Below the pieces are notes generated by a model, which was given only the letters and a program-made list of their open reading frames with translations, did no database searches and was not told where the DNA came from. A DNA stretch of 64,000 nt from Persicaria tinctoria (Eukaryota > Streptophyta > Magnoliopsida > Caryophyllales > Polygonaceae): assembly GCA_037127255.1 (NCBI GenBank), contig JBANSL010000008.1, positions 37,213,373-37,277,372 of the forward strand, given 5' to 3'. The position numbers were made by a program, and so were the translations under genes. Shown one piece after another: positions 1-9,684 of the stretch. Each line of letters opens with the position of its first letter. Position 1 is the stretch's first letter.

Positions 1-210
1 GTTAGCCGGGGCTAGCCTAGGGCCGAACTTGAGATTTAAAAGGCCTGAGGCGAGATATTAAATTGGGCCCTTAGTTCATATAATAATCAATTTATTTTTC
101 TACAAAAGCCTCATTAAGTTACATACAAAATTAGTGAAAGTATTGATTTATTTCCCTAATTCCTTACTCATATAATAACATTTAAAGTGTGTTGAATCTA
201 TAATTATATA

Positions 211-463
211 CTCCCTCCGTTAAGAAAAACATGTCGTTTTAGGGGTAAAATTTTGTTAAGAAAAACATGTCGTTTTAGGTATTTTGGTGTTCACTTTCCA
301 AAATTACCCTTGTCATGATTAGATGTTTTTTAGTTGTAGTTTTCAATAAAGTGGAAAAGTAAAGTAATGATTAGGGGTATAAGTGTATTTTTGTTTGCTT
401 TTATTTGATTTCTTAAAAAATGTGCAAATGTCTAAAATGACAAGTTTTAATTAACGGAGGGAG
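211..463. mobile_element. Stowaway-type MITE (Tc1/mariner)
   Basis: It begins ctccctccgtt and ends aacggagggag, the Stowaway terminal motif, and is flanked by the dinucleotide TA on both sides. It is AT-rich and non-coding. A 30-base segment near the left end (gttaagaaaaacatgtcgtt) is tandemly repeated. A degenerate relative lies at 41145-41352. Confidence 0.85.
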
Positions 464-741
464 TATATAATTCCACATATTTATGAATGAAACAAATTAT
501 TTCAATAAATTACTCTAACAAATCAAGTGAATATTTATATAAAAAAATTCCACCAAATTAATTTAACATATTTAATTTTATTTTTACATGTAATGATGGA
601 GGCATGGTCTTTTTTTAGGAGAATGATTTTTTTTAAAGTACATTATTTTTATAACTTATAATTATGGTTCATGTCAAAAATGAATTTAACATATTTATAA
701 TATGTTAGAAAGAAAAAAATGGTTAAAGAATTAATAAGGTA

Positions 742-1034
742 CTCCCTCCGGTTGAATTTATAAGATGTTTGAACCTATTGCACAATAATTAAGGAAATAA
801 AGGGGTAGAGTTGATTTTGATTTTTTTAAACAATCATCAGTACAATTCCACACCTCTATAATTAATAGAATACCATGAAAGATTGACACGTAAGACCTCT
901 ATAATGAGAGAAGATTAATTAAGTGTACGACAGGAGTAAAACCCCAAAAATCAGACTCACTGATTTCTAAAACGTCTAACAATTTAGAGCAATTAAGAGG
1001 TCCTTTGACGTCTTAAAAAAAAGACCGGAGGGAG
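742..1034. mobile_element. Stowaway-type MITE
   Basis: It starts ctccctccggtt and ends gaccggagggag with TA target duplications at 740-741 and 1035-1036. Internally it is unlike the copy at 211-463, so it is a different subfamily. No coding capacity. Confidence 0.8.
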
Positions 1035-1190
1035 TAGTAGACTAGTAGGCCATAAGGGGAGGAGAGAGACATGTCACATCAGAACACCCAGTGAGGATCC
1101 ACAGTCTCATTTTTCTTCCCCTGTCTCCCTATCCCTCTTCAAATATTTCTCCCTTTATTGTAGTATTTTTTTCTTCAAATTTTAATTATT

Positions 1191-1197
1191 ATTTTTA

Positions 1198-1245
<48 letters not shown>

Positions 1246-1502
1246 ATTACATAAAATTGGATGGGAGCCGGCTAACAAGCTGAGCTCCGCAACCCTTCTG
1301 AATGCTAAAAGCAATTCTAATCAAAACATGACACGTATCCCTACTATACTCAGGTAGCCCTCTAGCAACCCCACATATCCGCTTGAGAAGTCCCATGGCC
1401 TCATCCCCTAAGTCACCAATAGTAGAAAAGGAAAACGGCAGAAAGTGATATCCCTTGTCTCCACAAGCCTTCCTTTTGTTTTCAGCCGCCACCCTGGCCG
1501 CC

Positions 1503-1546
<44 letters not shown>
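1191..1546 (-). pseudogene. 3' fragment of an RTE-like LINE flanked by (TTA)n tracts
   Basis: The minus strand from about 1500 to 1247 encodes a short terminal peptide containing YHFLPFSFSTIGDLGDEA and IRIAFSIQKG. These resemble the C-terminal block after the reverse transcriptase of RTE-clade LINEs, where F-x-P-F-S/T and R-x-S-F-A-L motifs are typical. A (TTA)n tract at 1191-1244 sits where the short microsatellite tail of such an element would be. A second (TTA)n tract at 1503-1546 lies on the 5' side. The fragment is 5'-truncated and dead. The family call rests on recalled motifs only. Confidence 0.4.
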
Positions 1547-1681
1547 GGGGATGGGGAGGGAAAATCACTGCCCCTGTCCTCTGCATCCCGTTTGCAAAAC
1601 ACCTACTATGAAGAAAAGCAAGTGGATCACCTCATTCACATGTACTTGATTTGGGGCCATTTACTTCCTTATTATTTTTTT

Positions 1682-3067
1682 GGAAAAACTACCTAAAATA
1701 ATACCAACTATGCTCCATCAACCAAAAATAATACCAACTTCAAAAATTACCACCAATGATACCAACTATTCACTTATTTACCAATAATGATACCACCTAA
1801 TTTCCGGTGAAAAATCCGACATATATGATGACATGGCCGTCAGAATTCAATGACTAGGATTATGAAAGATAAAAAAAAACAAATTAGAAAAAAAAATCCA
1901 GAGTCGTCTTCTACCTTTTCCAATCCATCACCACCGTACTCTAGCCAAAATCCATCACCACAAAGTGCGTGCTCGGTGTCTCTATCTCTTTATATATACG
2001 AACACATCGGGCCTAGTTAATGATTCACGATCTTACGAACCGAGGGTAGCTTCTTGTTCATCTTTGTCGAAGCTCTATCTACTCGAGTATTTCTAGGTTG
2101 TGTTTGTGAGTTTTAATTGAAGGTTGGCTCGATTCGTCCTTTGACACCTTCCTTAATTCAATAGAGCTAAATTGACGAGATGGTGGACTGATTTGGTTGC
2201 AAGTTTTTTAAAGTTTGCCATAGTAGATTCTTCGATGAAATGGGAGTGAATTGGGATCTCGAGTGTGTATGATTGGATGATGAAATTAGTTGAGGGGTTT
2301 TGATTAATAGACAATTTCAGGTTTTCAACCGAACGAATCGAGTCTATCTATTATCGAATTCGATTTAATTTTCTAACCCTAGCTTTTCTAGATCTTTTTA
2401 TGTTGTAATGTTGGACCAAATTGGGTGGTAGGAGAGATGGGAGTTCTGTTTGAGTGTTTCCCCCTCAACTGAGCACACGATTGGTGCTGGTGGTGGCCAG
2501 ATTTCGGTCGGAGTGCGGTGATTGTGGTGGTTGGAGGGTGGGGCGACGAAGGAGCATACTCCGACGATTGGAAAAGGTAGAAGACGACTCTTGAATTTTT
2601 TTTTTCTAATTTTTTTCTCTTTCATAATCCTAGTCATTAATTACTATTATGCTTGGTCATTGAATTCCGACAGCCATGTCACCATAGATGTCGGATTTTT
2701 TCACAGGAAATTAGGTGGTATCATTATTGGTAAATAAGTGAATAGTTGGTATCATTGGTGGTAATTTTTGAAGTTGGTATTATTTTTGGTTGATGGAGCA
2801 TAGTTGGTACTCCCTCCGTTCAACAAAACTGGACGTTTTACTATTCATGCACGCTTTTTTAGGAGCTAAAAACTATATAAAATATCGACTTTTTACATAA
2901 TTTTTTTTAACAATTTCGTAGTTATTATTAATAAGTACAAACTTGTTGAAAATTTTAAAAAAAAAATGATTATTTTATATAGTTTTTATCATTCTAAAAA
3001 AGCGTGCGTGAATTGTAAACGACAAGTTTTGTTGAACGGAGGGAGTATTATTTTAGGTAGTTTTTCC
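1682..3067. mobile_element. Non-autonomous MULE with ~240-bp TIRs
   Basis: The two ends are long inverted repeats (about 1682-1925 and 2565-3067, the latter interrupted by a Stowaway insertion). Termini are ggaaaaactacc and its complement. The 9-bp sequence tattttttt is directly repeated at 1673-1681 and 3068-3076, the TSD length of Mutator-like elements, although it is low-complexity. The ~640-bp interior (1926-2564) has no convincing ORF. It contains a tatatata stretch near 1992 and leader-like sequence, so a captured promoter fragment is possible but unproven. Confidence 0.8.
2810..3045. mobile_element. Stowaway MITE nested in the MULE right TIR
   Basis: It begins ctccctccgttc and ends gaacggagggag, flanked by TA at 2808-2809 and 3046-3047. 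Removing it and one TA restores the sequence ggtattattttaggtag, which matches the uninterrupted left TIR of the host MULE (1686-1702, inverted). This gives direct proof of an insertion at a TA target and of the order of events. Confidence 0.93.
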
Positions 3068-3276
3068 TATTTTTTTAATACTAAGTTTGGGCTTTGGTTG
3101 AAAGTATAAAAATATGGACCCTTAGAATTTGTTGGGTTCGAGGCGAGGGTCTCTTTGGTCACACCTCAGGTCTGGCCCTAGGCTAGCCGCTACCAAATCC
3201 TTGATGTTGTTAATGATCCTTTGTATCTCCAAAGGTACCTTCTAACTCTTATTGATTGTATTGATAACCTTGAGAT

Positions 3277-3990
3277 TGAAAAACCGCGAAACGAAAGGTC
3301 ACCATTTTTATGTGGGGCCCGGAAACCTCCTTGATGAAATGTACGTCCTTCTCAACGGACTTACCTGACCCGCGCCGAAGGAATCGACGCGGCCCAACCT
3401 GTGCCGCGGGAAGGTAAGTTAATTTGTTTTAACTACGAATGGCGGTTCCCTTATCGAGTTTTTCCTAGACAATTTGGAAACCTAGTTTACTATACCTGTC
3501 GTCGTTGAATGTCTTGAGGTTTATTAATGTCAACTCTTAATAGAATTTTACGCTAAAAATAGACAGGTTTTACATCCGCGGAGATTGACATTAGCACATG
3601 ATGTGTAATCTCTTCTTTTTATCAGACTTCTCTTTCGCGTGTAATTGCTTCTTTCACTTCTTTCTCCTGGTTTCACTATATCTTAATCCGCCTTCCTCTC
3701 GTCCCTTTCGTTTCCAAAAAGTACCCTTTTCACTATGAAGTTTTTCCTTATAAGACTTTCGATTCTCATGCATGTCATGCCACGTGGCGTTCTGCTTTCA
3801 ACACGTGTTATACTCGTGGGATGTGGGCATGATTGCCACGTATCTGTTCTTTTTTATCCGCGGACGATTTCTTATGAGTAGCTTCTTGGACCTTCGTCCG
3901 CGGATAATAAAGTCTTCTTGTTTTGTTTTTTACTTATTTGTTTGGTACTTTTTGTGTTCTGACAGATGTTTCTCGACCTTGGTTTAGTCA
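3277..3990 (-). repeat. 3' LTR of the Tat element
   Basis: 714 bp, TG...CA, nearly identical to 16663-17376. It contains three copies of TCCGCG/CGCGGA (near 3577, 3856, 3897) and further CCGCG sites. The polypurine tract expected on the minus strand next to 3990 is weak (cgaggagctg). A 71-codon ORF read inside both LTRs is not considered a gene. Confidence 0.95.
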
Positions 3991-4178
3991 CAGCTCCTCG
4001 GTCCGTGTTGATTATGTCTAGTAATTGACGCGGATCGATACAAAATATAAACATCTGCCGTTTTGTTACCGTCATTGACTCTGATGGGGTTAATGGGCCT
4101 TTTCTTTATTGAGTCATGGCCCAATTTGGGTCCATTGGGCCCATTTATGTTTGGAATTTCAAACGTCAGTAATTTTCC

Positions 4179-4505
4179 TATAAGTTACCCCGTTCCGTTC
4201 TCTTTTTCACCCACATTTGTCTTCTTCCACTTTTCGCAATCTTTAATCCTTATCTTTAGTTTTCCGGCAACAGTCTTCTAGGGTTCCGGCGGTTTGTTTC
4301 GAAGTTCCTGGTGGTTTTCTTCAATTTCTGCGAGGTAATTCTTTTTGTTCTTGGCTGTTCTTGAGTTTTCTTTGTTGAACTCTTTGATTTTTTATCCTTT
4401 GGATCGTAGATTTGGGTATGGAATTGTTTCGGAGGTGTTTTTCGGATGGAACTTTACTTTGTGTTAGTAAAGATTTTCGTACAATTTTCTTCTAGTTTCT
4501 TTTAG
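4179..4505 (+). promoter_or_regulatory. Candidate promoter and spliced leader of the antisense gene
   Basis: On the plus strand tataag lies at 4179-4184, followed by a pyrimidine-rich leader. A good GT-AG intron candidate lies from 4335 (cgag|gtaatt) to 4505 (ttcttttag|aa), only two bases before the ATG at 4508. A 5'-UTR intron is common in plant genes and argues that the plus strand is transcribed and spliced here. This is prediction from consensus only. Confidence 0.5.
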
Positions 4506-4507
4506 AA

Positions 4508-7180
4508 ATGGCTAATCTCAACAAGGAGGGTGACTCATTAGAAGATTTTGAGAGGGATGAAGGATGGAGAGGTGGTGCTGTTTCATCTTCTCAAGCGCGT
4601 CCGTCTCCGGAGCCGCTTTCTATCTCCTCAGGGAGTTCTTCTTCTTCCTCTGATGATTCTTCGTCAGAGTCATCTTCTTCTACGTCCGCGTTTACCCCGG
4701 ATCGAATCGGACCTAATGGTAGCCCAATCAAGGTGAGAAGGCGTCGGAAGCGTTCTGACCCTGATTACTATTCTTCACCTTACTCAGTTTCTTCTTCTTC
4801 GAAGGGATGCGTGGATGGTGAGAATACAACGGCTGCGGATAATTCGGGTGCTAGTTCTTCCGTGGACGCGGGGATATCGTCCGCGTCTCAGTCGGCGAAT
4901 CAAGAGTCAGAGGAAGTTTGGATTCCTTATGAGCTTCACCCCATTGGTTTGGCGGGAGCTCCTAAGGTAATCCGTTCTAAGGAGAATTTGAGTGATTTGG
5001 ATACCCCTGCGTATGATTTGAATGATCTTGACTCTTGTCTCTTTTGGGGGATTTCAAACCTCTTCCTCCCCCAACCAGTCGTCCACCAGTTGTGCTCGAA
5101 AGGATTCATCCATGGAGATCCCCAGTGAGTAAATTGAGGGGTTGCACTACCCTATTAAATCTTGGAGACCTTGATGCTCTTTCGCAAGTTTTTCCATGGC
5201 CAACGGGTGTCGAATTCTGTCTTCCTGAGGAAGGAGGTGGATGTCTGGATGCTTACGAAGATTGCTTAGTTGTATATGCAGCCAGTCTATCTCAAGGTTT
5301 CCGGCTCCCTCTTCATCCCCTTTTCTCAAAGTTTTTGGAGGAGTACAACCTGAGTCCTGCTCAAATTGTTCCCAATGGTTGGATGTTTTTTACAAGTTTT
5401 GTTATGAGATGTAAGGAGATCGGTGTTGCCCCCTTGTTGAAGTTGATGCTCAGCATTTTCTCTCTGAAAAAGGGGACTCAAGACACGAGATTTTATCAAT
5501 GCAACTCGAGTTGTAAATACATGGAGAGGTTGTCTAGTAAACCAAACTGGAAATATAAGTGGTTTTTGGTCCGCGACAAATCCGGACAGGGCTTTGGTTG
5601 TCGAACGGTCCCAGGGCCTTTTTGCTCTGTTTCAAAACCAAAAATTTCCAACCTTTCTCAGTTCAAGTCGTCCTTTTCTCATATTCCTAGATTTCCATGG
5701 GATAAAATGTTATCCGTGTTTCGTCTTGAGATGGCTGGCTTGAGCATGCCTCATCCGCGACTAGGTGGCTTCTTTGTTTAATAATTTGCACTTTCATATT
5801 TTACTTTTCTTAAAATGGATAACTTATTAGGAAGTGCATTGTGTTTTACAGATAAAATGGATTTGGATGCACTTTTGAAGCGGCATAAAGCCAAATCGGG
5901 AAAGAAAAAGAAATCGAGTTTGGTAGCCAATGATCCTCCTGCTCCTCCTCGTGTCTTAGAAGTGACACCAATTGTTGATGTGAGTGTCGCGGATGAGAGT
6001 GGAGCCTTAACTGAATCCTCATCATTGGTTCCTGCCCTTAGAGAAGAACGCACTGGTTCGTCCGCGCCGGAATCTTCGAGATCCAAAAAGAGGAAATTTG
6101 CCATGGCTGCTGGGCCAACCGCTTCAGATAAAAAGGAGCTTTTTCTGGAGGGTGTGGTTACGCTTCGTAAATTTCCTATGCCTGGTTTTGATCCTGTTGA
6201 CTTGCAAGGTCTTGCTTTCCCAGCCAAGAAACGTTGCCTCCCAGAGCAAGGATATGTTAAACGCATGGACTCTGTCTCTCTCTCCGCTTACTTTGCTCGT
6301 TTAATTCAGTGGGTAAGTTTAGATCTTTTTATTGTTTTTCATTAACTTTCTTTACTTACCTGACGCGTTCCATCCTCTTACTCTTACTTCGATTTTATAG
6401 TTAAGCGTGATCCAGCCGGACGTTGAGAGACGCATGGTCTGCGGAGAAGAAGACCTCAGGAAGAAAGATGAAGAAATCAAAAAATTGAACCACAAGCTCC
6501 GCATATTAGGGAATACAGTTGGGGATCCAGCTTCAGTGGAGAAGTTTAAGAAGAGATCGGCTGATCTTCATGAGGAAGTGCAAAAGAAAGCCATGACTGT
6601 TTTTCAAAAGAAATATGATGACTTGAAAATTTCTTCAAATTCTGCTGCCTCCCGCATCAAAGAGCTAGAGGCTTCTGAAGGTGACTCACAGAAGCTTCTC
6701 CAAGCTAAACAGGCTATCATAGACAAGATGGAGGAGGACCTTTCAATTCTTCGAGAGGAGCTATCTATGACCAAACAGGAGCTTGACATCGTGAAGGCGC
6801 GAGCGGATCAGGATGTGGCTTTACAATGGCTTCAGAGTCCTGAGGGTTTGAAGCACCTGTCCTCTGAATGGGTCAAAACTGAGGCTGGTCTCTCTTTTCT
6901 ATCTTCCGCGGCAAAGGCATGTCTCCAAACTCCAAAGGGCTCCAGTATTCTGAAAGACAAATGTTTTAGTTATTTTCAGAAGGGAATGGTTGCAGGGATC
7001 AACCAGAGTGTGACGCGTTCGTCAAACAACCCAGGTGTCCCTTTGGAAAAATTCGAGCCTAGTTTGGAGAGTGCTGACTGGGGTCTTTCGAAGGAGGAGA
7101 TGGACGCGGAAGACTCTTATTCCGAAGGCGATGACGATGATGAATCGGAGGAAGAAAATGAGAAGGCCAATTCTCCTTGA
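4508..7180 (+). CDS. Antisense extra gene of the Tat element: gypsy-type transposon-domain protein with coiled coil
   Basis: Coding blocks 4508-5764, 5852-6312 and 6401-7180 are joined by introns 5765-5851 (ctag|gtggct ... tttacag) and 6313-6400 (tgg|gtaagt ... tttatag), both of which keep the frame. The protein would be about 830 residues. It has a Ser-rich N-terminus with a basic patch KVRRRRKR, then a region near 5170-5560 with LSQGFRLPLHPLFSKFLEEY and PNGWMFFTSF that resembles the Pfam 'putative gypsy type transposon' (Transposase_28) family. Next come a Lys-rich linker (KSGKKKKS, SRSKKRKF), a long coiled coil (about 6420-6810) and an acidic tail. The domain is known from extra ORFs of Tat elements. 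One problem is that the frame used from 4508 ends at 5128 while the domain is read in the next frame from about 5035. I found no frame-restoring intron, so a 1-nt indel in this copy is likely. Nuclear targeting is inferred; its function is unknown. Confidence 0.7.
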
Positions 7181-7350
7181 GATACTTTGTTACTTTAGGT
7201 TTTTTTGTGTGGTGATGCACATTGGGAATCTGTATATGGTTTCCTGGTTTTTGGTGTGTCATTGAGATTCTTCTTTTGTTTTGAAAATAGGTTGAAGATC
7301 TCTCTGGCTAAAACATTTGTGTTACTTGCATGCTTCGTTCACAGTAAATA

Positions 7351-7366
7351 TTTATATATTTATATT
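7351..7366 (+). promoter_or_regulatory. TATA-like element upstream of B3 gene 1
   Basis: The AT run tttatatatttatatt lies about 160 bases before the ATG at 7523 and downstream of the preceding gene's stop at 7180. It is a candidate core promoter only. Confidence 0.35.
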
Positions 7367-7522
7367 CTGGACCTTCCAAGTGTTGAAAGGATTTGTCCTG
7401 GTGTTCAATATTCGTCACCACTTGTCTTTATTTCTTCGGATGAGTTTTTCTTCTTAAGGCTCCGATCTCTGTCCTTTGTGATTTCTTGAGTTGAGTTAAT
7501 CAGTCGCGTTACTATAAGTATC

Positions 7523-7965
7523 ATGTCCTCTAGAAATTTTAACCCGTGGGCCTTTTTTCAAAAGATTGAGAATGTGGAGCAACTCTCTCGGCTAGTGAGT
7601 ATCTTTTTAATCTTTGTTTTAAATGAAGTTTGAGTTATTTCAACTTAAACATCGACTTGTTTCATATGTAGGTTATGCCTCCCCAATTTGAGGCTGAGTA
7701 TGGACCTCTCCCTCCTCGATGGGCCTTTCTTTCGTCCTATCTCGTCCGCGATTTCCCAGTGGCTGTATCATGGAGCGAAAACGGTCTTTTTCAAATTGAT
7801 AATGGTTGGGATGAATTCCTCATGCTTCATCACCTGGGGATAGGAAGTGCGATGATGTTTTTTCACAAGGGCAATGTCCCCTTTCAAGTTTGTCCGCGTC
7901 GTGAAGTCGTAAATGAACCTAAATCTACTTCGGACTCGGTCTCTTCGTCGTGTGGTTCTAACTGA
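7523..7965 (+). pseudogene. B3-domain gene 1 in the Tat element (exon 1 frameshifted)
   Basis: Exon 2 begins at 7672 after ttcatatgtag and runs open to 7965. It encodes LPPRWAFLSSYLVRDFPVAV, the block GLFQIDNGWDEFLMLHHLGI and a final strand ending PFQV. The spacing (L-P..F, G-x-F...GW-x-x-F, G-x-x-x-x-F-x-x-x-G-x-x-x-F-x-V) is that of a plant B3 DNA-binding fold, closest to REM-type B3s. Exon 1 (7523-about 7595, donor cta|gtgagt) matches exon 1 of the other copies (NPW.F...I..VEQL.RL). However, one extra A in the run near 7560-7564 brings a TGA into frame. Whether this is real decay or a sequencing slip cannot be told. A polyadenylation-like aataaa lies near 8035. Confidence 0.65.
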
Positions 7966-8213
7966 ATTATTTCCGCGTAGTCCTCTTGTAGCTTCTTCGA
8001 GCTTATCACTTAATATGAGTTTTTTAATGGATCAAAATAAAATACAAAGGGAACTCATAGTTTCTTCATCATTTTCATATATTTTATCAAACTACAATAA
8101 AAGGAGGGGATCTTTATTATTATTAATAATGGAAAATGCGTACAGAAACCTTTCATAGGGTTTGGATCCCTTCAAGCTCGTTACATAGTTGACGCGGCGA
8201 ATTTATTGGGAGA

Positions 8214-8549
8214 TCAAGGGCGGCCTATTTCTCCATTCTCTTCGCTATCTGGGCTGACAACGTCGACTTCAAAGATGGAATCTCCCATGTAGGTGAAGAT
8301 CAACGCGGACCCTACATTGACTCGATTTGCTTGTGTGAAGTCGCGCCACCCTTGGGTTAGCCAAAAAAGGCCATCTTCATCTTTGTCTACCTTCACCTCG
8401 TGTTCCTGGTTGGAGCGGGACCAGAGTCTAGCCTGAGTATGAGCGTCTTTGTCGATTAGGACATACGCGAGAGGGAGGCGAAGGGTTTGAAGTTGTTCTT
8501 CTCTCATAATGACTCTGTAGAAAGCCCTAGGCTGTGAGTTTGGATCCAT
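8214..8549 (-). CDS. B3-domain gene 2 in the Tat element, sense to gag-pol, intronless
   Basis: A single open frame of 111 codons on the gag-pol strand. It starts FYRVI..EEQLQTLRLPLAY, continues through ARLWSRSNQEHEVKV and GLFWLTQGWRDF to SALIFTYMGDSIFEVDVV, a recognisable complete B3 fold of about 100 residues with the usual REM-type spacing. The other three copies have an intron between ..QL..L and .LP; here the two parts are fused without a gap. TATA-like tataaaactc (minus strand, 8591-8600) lies about 45 bases upstream and aataaa (minus, 8113-8118) lies downstream, so it looks like a compact gene. The 3' end converges on gene 1. Function is inferred to be DNA binding in the nucleus; the target is unknown. 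Confidence 0.75.
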   Translation of the reverse strand: MDPNSQPRAFYRVIMREEQLQTLRLPLAYVLIDKDAHTQARLWSRSNQEHEVKVDKDEDGLFWLTQGWRDFTQANRVNVGSALIFTYMGDSIFEVDVVSPDSEENGEIGRP

Positions 8550-8590
8550 TTTGTTTTTAAGTTTGCTCTTTACTCCTGGATGTTCTGGGT

Positions 8591-8600
8591 GAGTTTTATA
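8591..8600 (-). promoter_or_regulatory. TATA box candidate for B3 gene 2
   Basis: The minus strand reads tataaaactc about 42-50 bases before the ATG at 8549, a plausible core-promoter distance. Confidence 0.4.
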
Positions 8601-8863
8601 CTCGTCTCGTGAGGTTTTCCTGTCTTTGGTTTCGTCGCTTCTTACCGATATGTAATTTTAATTTCTTTTGAGTTTTTACTTTTGTCGATCTTGGGAAAAG
8701 ATTTAACACCTGGTAATTTTGTCTTGAAAAAGATGGACGCGTGCCCTTGACAGTTGTGCCATCCGTTGCATGTCACGCATGTGTTTCTTTTTCTTTTTGT
8801 TTGATTGTCCCCCTGTGGCTAATAAGTAAGGAGTTTTTTACTATTATTTCCAACCTCATCGAT

Positions 8864-9339
8864 ATGCGGGGATCTATTATAGTTCCTCCTTTATCTTTTA
8901 GAGCAGATGGGGTTGTTGAGTTGGGAACCCGCTGGGCTTGCTTTCAAGCGATTGATTATCCGGAACAGTTCCTACAATTGGTGAGCTAACTATGTCGGTA
9001 ATCCTTAGAAAACTTACTTTTAACTAATTCTTCTTTATTCTTTTTTAGTTACTTCCACTTCGGTTTGAGGAGGAATATGCCGATGCTATCCCTGGTCACG
9101 TTTTTCTATCGTCCTATCTATTGCATAACTTCATGGTTTGCATAGAGCGGCGTAATGGTGGTCTTCTTTACTTTGGCCGCGGATGGAAGGACTTTGTAGA
9201 CTCACATGGCTTTGAGCAGGGGGTTTCTATGATTTTCACTCATACGGGCGAGGCTCATTTTGAAGTTCAAGTGGTTGATCCGCGTGGGGGAAATAACGAG
9301 GATCGGGTCCCTCCTGAAATAATTTCGAATGGTTCTTAA
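8864..9339 (+). CDS. B3-domain gene 3 in the Tat element
   Basis: Exon 1 is 8864-8980 (39 codons; the reading frame is open further upstream, so the start is uncertain). A 68-bp intron 8981-9048 (caattg|gtgagc ... cttttttag) follows, then exon 2 9049-9339, giving about 135 residues. The B3 domain starts in exon 1 (ACFQAIDYPEQFLQL) and continues LLPLRFEEEYADAIPGHVFL, then GLLYFGRGWKDFVDSHGF and MIFTHTGEAHFEVQVV. The fold pattern and the intron position equal those of genes 1 and 4. Sequence identity among the copies is low, so the duplication is old relative to the LTR age. An aataa lies soon after the stop. No break is seen. Confidence 0.72.
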
Positions 9340-9630
9340 AAAATGCTCAGTTCTAAATAAGGTTTTAGGCTCTTCTATCTGTTTCAAAACGTAGAGGTTT
9401 AGCTAGCTCGCGGAAGCTACTCCTGGGAATTTCTCTGTTCATGCATATTAAGTTTTTCGAGGTTCATTTGTCACGATGTTCACCTTACAGGATTTCTGAG
9501 AGATTCAGTAACAGTATTTACTATTTATCTTATGCATGGCAACTGTGGTTTTTGGTCCCAATGACGTGACATCTCAAATATATGTGTTCAATATTTTCAG
9601 TTTTTTTTCGACACATGTCTAGACCTTTGT

Positions 9631-9640
9631 TATATAAAAA
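9631..9640 (+). promoter_or_regulatory. TATA box candidate for B3 gene 4
   Basis: tatataaaaa, followed by gg, lies 45-54 bases before the ATG at 9685. This is close to the plant TATA consensus and spacing once a short leader is allowed for. Confidence 0.55.
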
Positions 9641-9684
9641 GGAGAATGTAGTAAAGAAATCATTGAACCCATTGCTGTACTTTT

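Larger units (their letters stand above)
1..3195. mobile_element. Possible large TIR element enclosing the left intergenic region, left end at window edge
   Basis: Bases about 1-86 and 3105-3192 form an imperfect inverted repeat. Both ends contain the core GGCTAGCCTAGGGCC (written inverted on the right) followed inward by GAGGCGAG-like and GGGCCCTTAG/GGACCCTTAG-like blocks. The Stowaway, RTE-like and MULE insertions described below lie inside. No transposase is visible and the left boundary cannot be fixed because the window starts there. It could also be two inverted copies of a dispersed repeat. Confidence 0.35.

Noticed and set aside
1408..1696. ORFs with long isoleucine or leucine runs
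   Set aside because: They are translations of the (TTA)n microsatellite with no domain.
3772..3987. ORF in the Tat LTR, repeated at 17158-17373
   Set aside because: Present in both LTRs but with no domain or start context, and it reads through the LTR edge region. Most likely chance.
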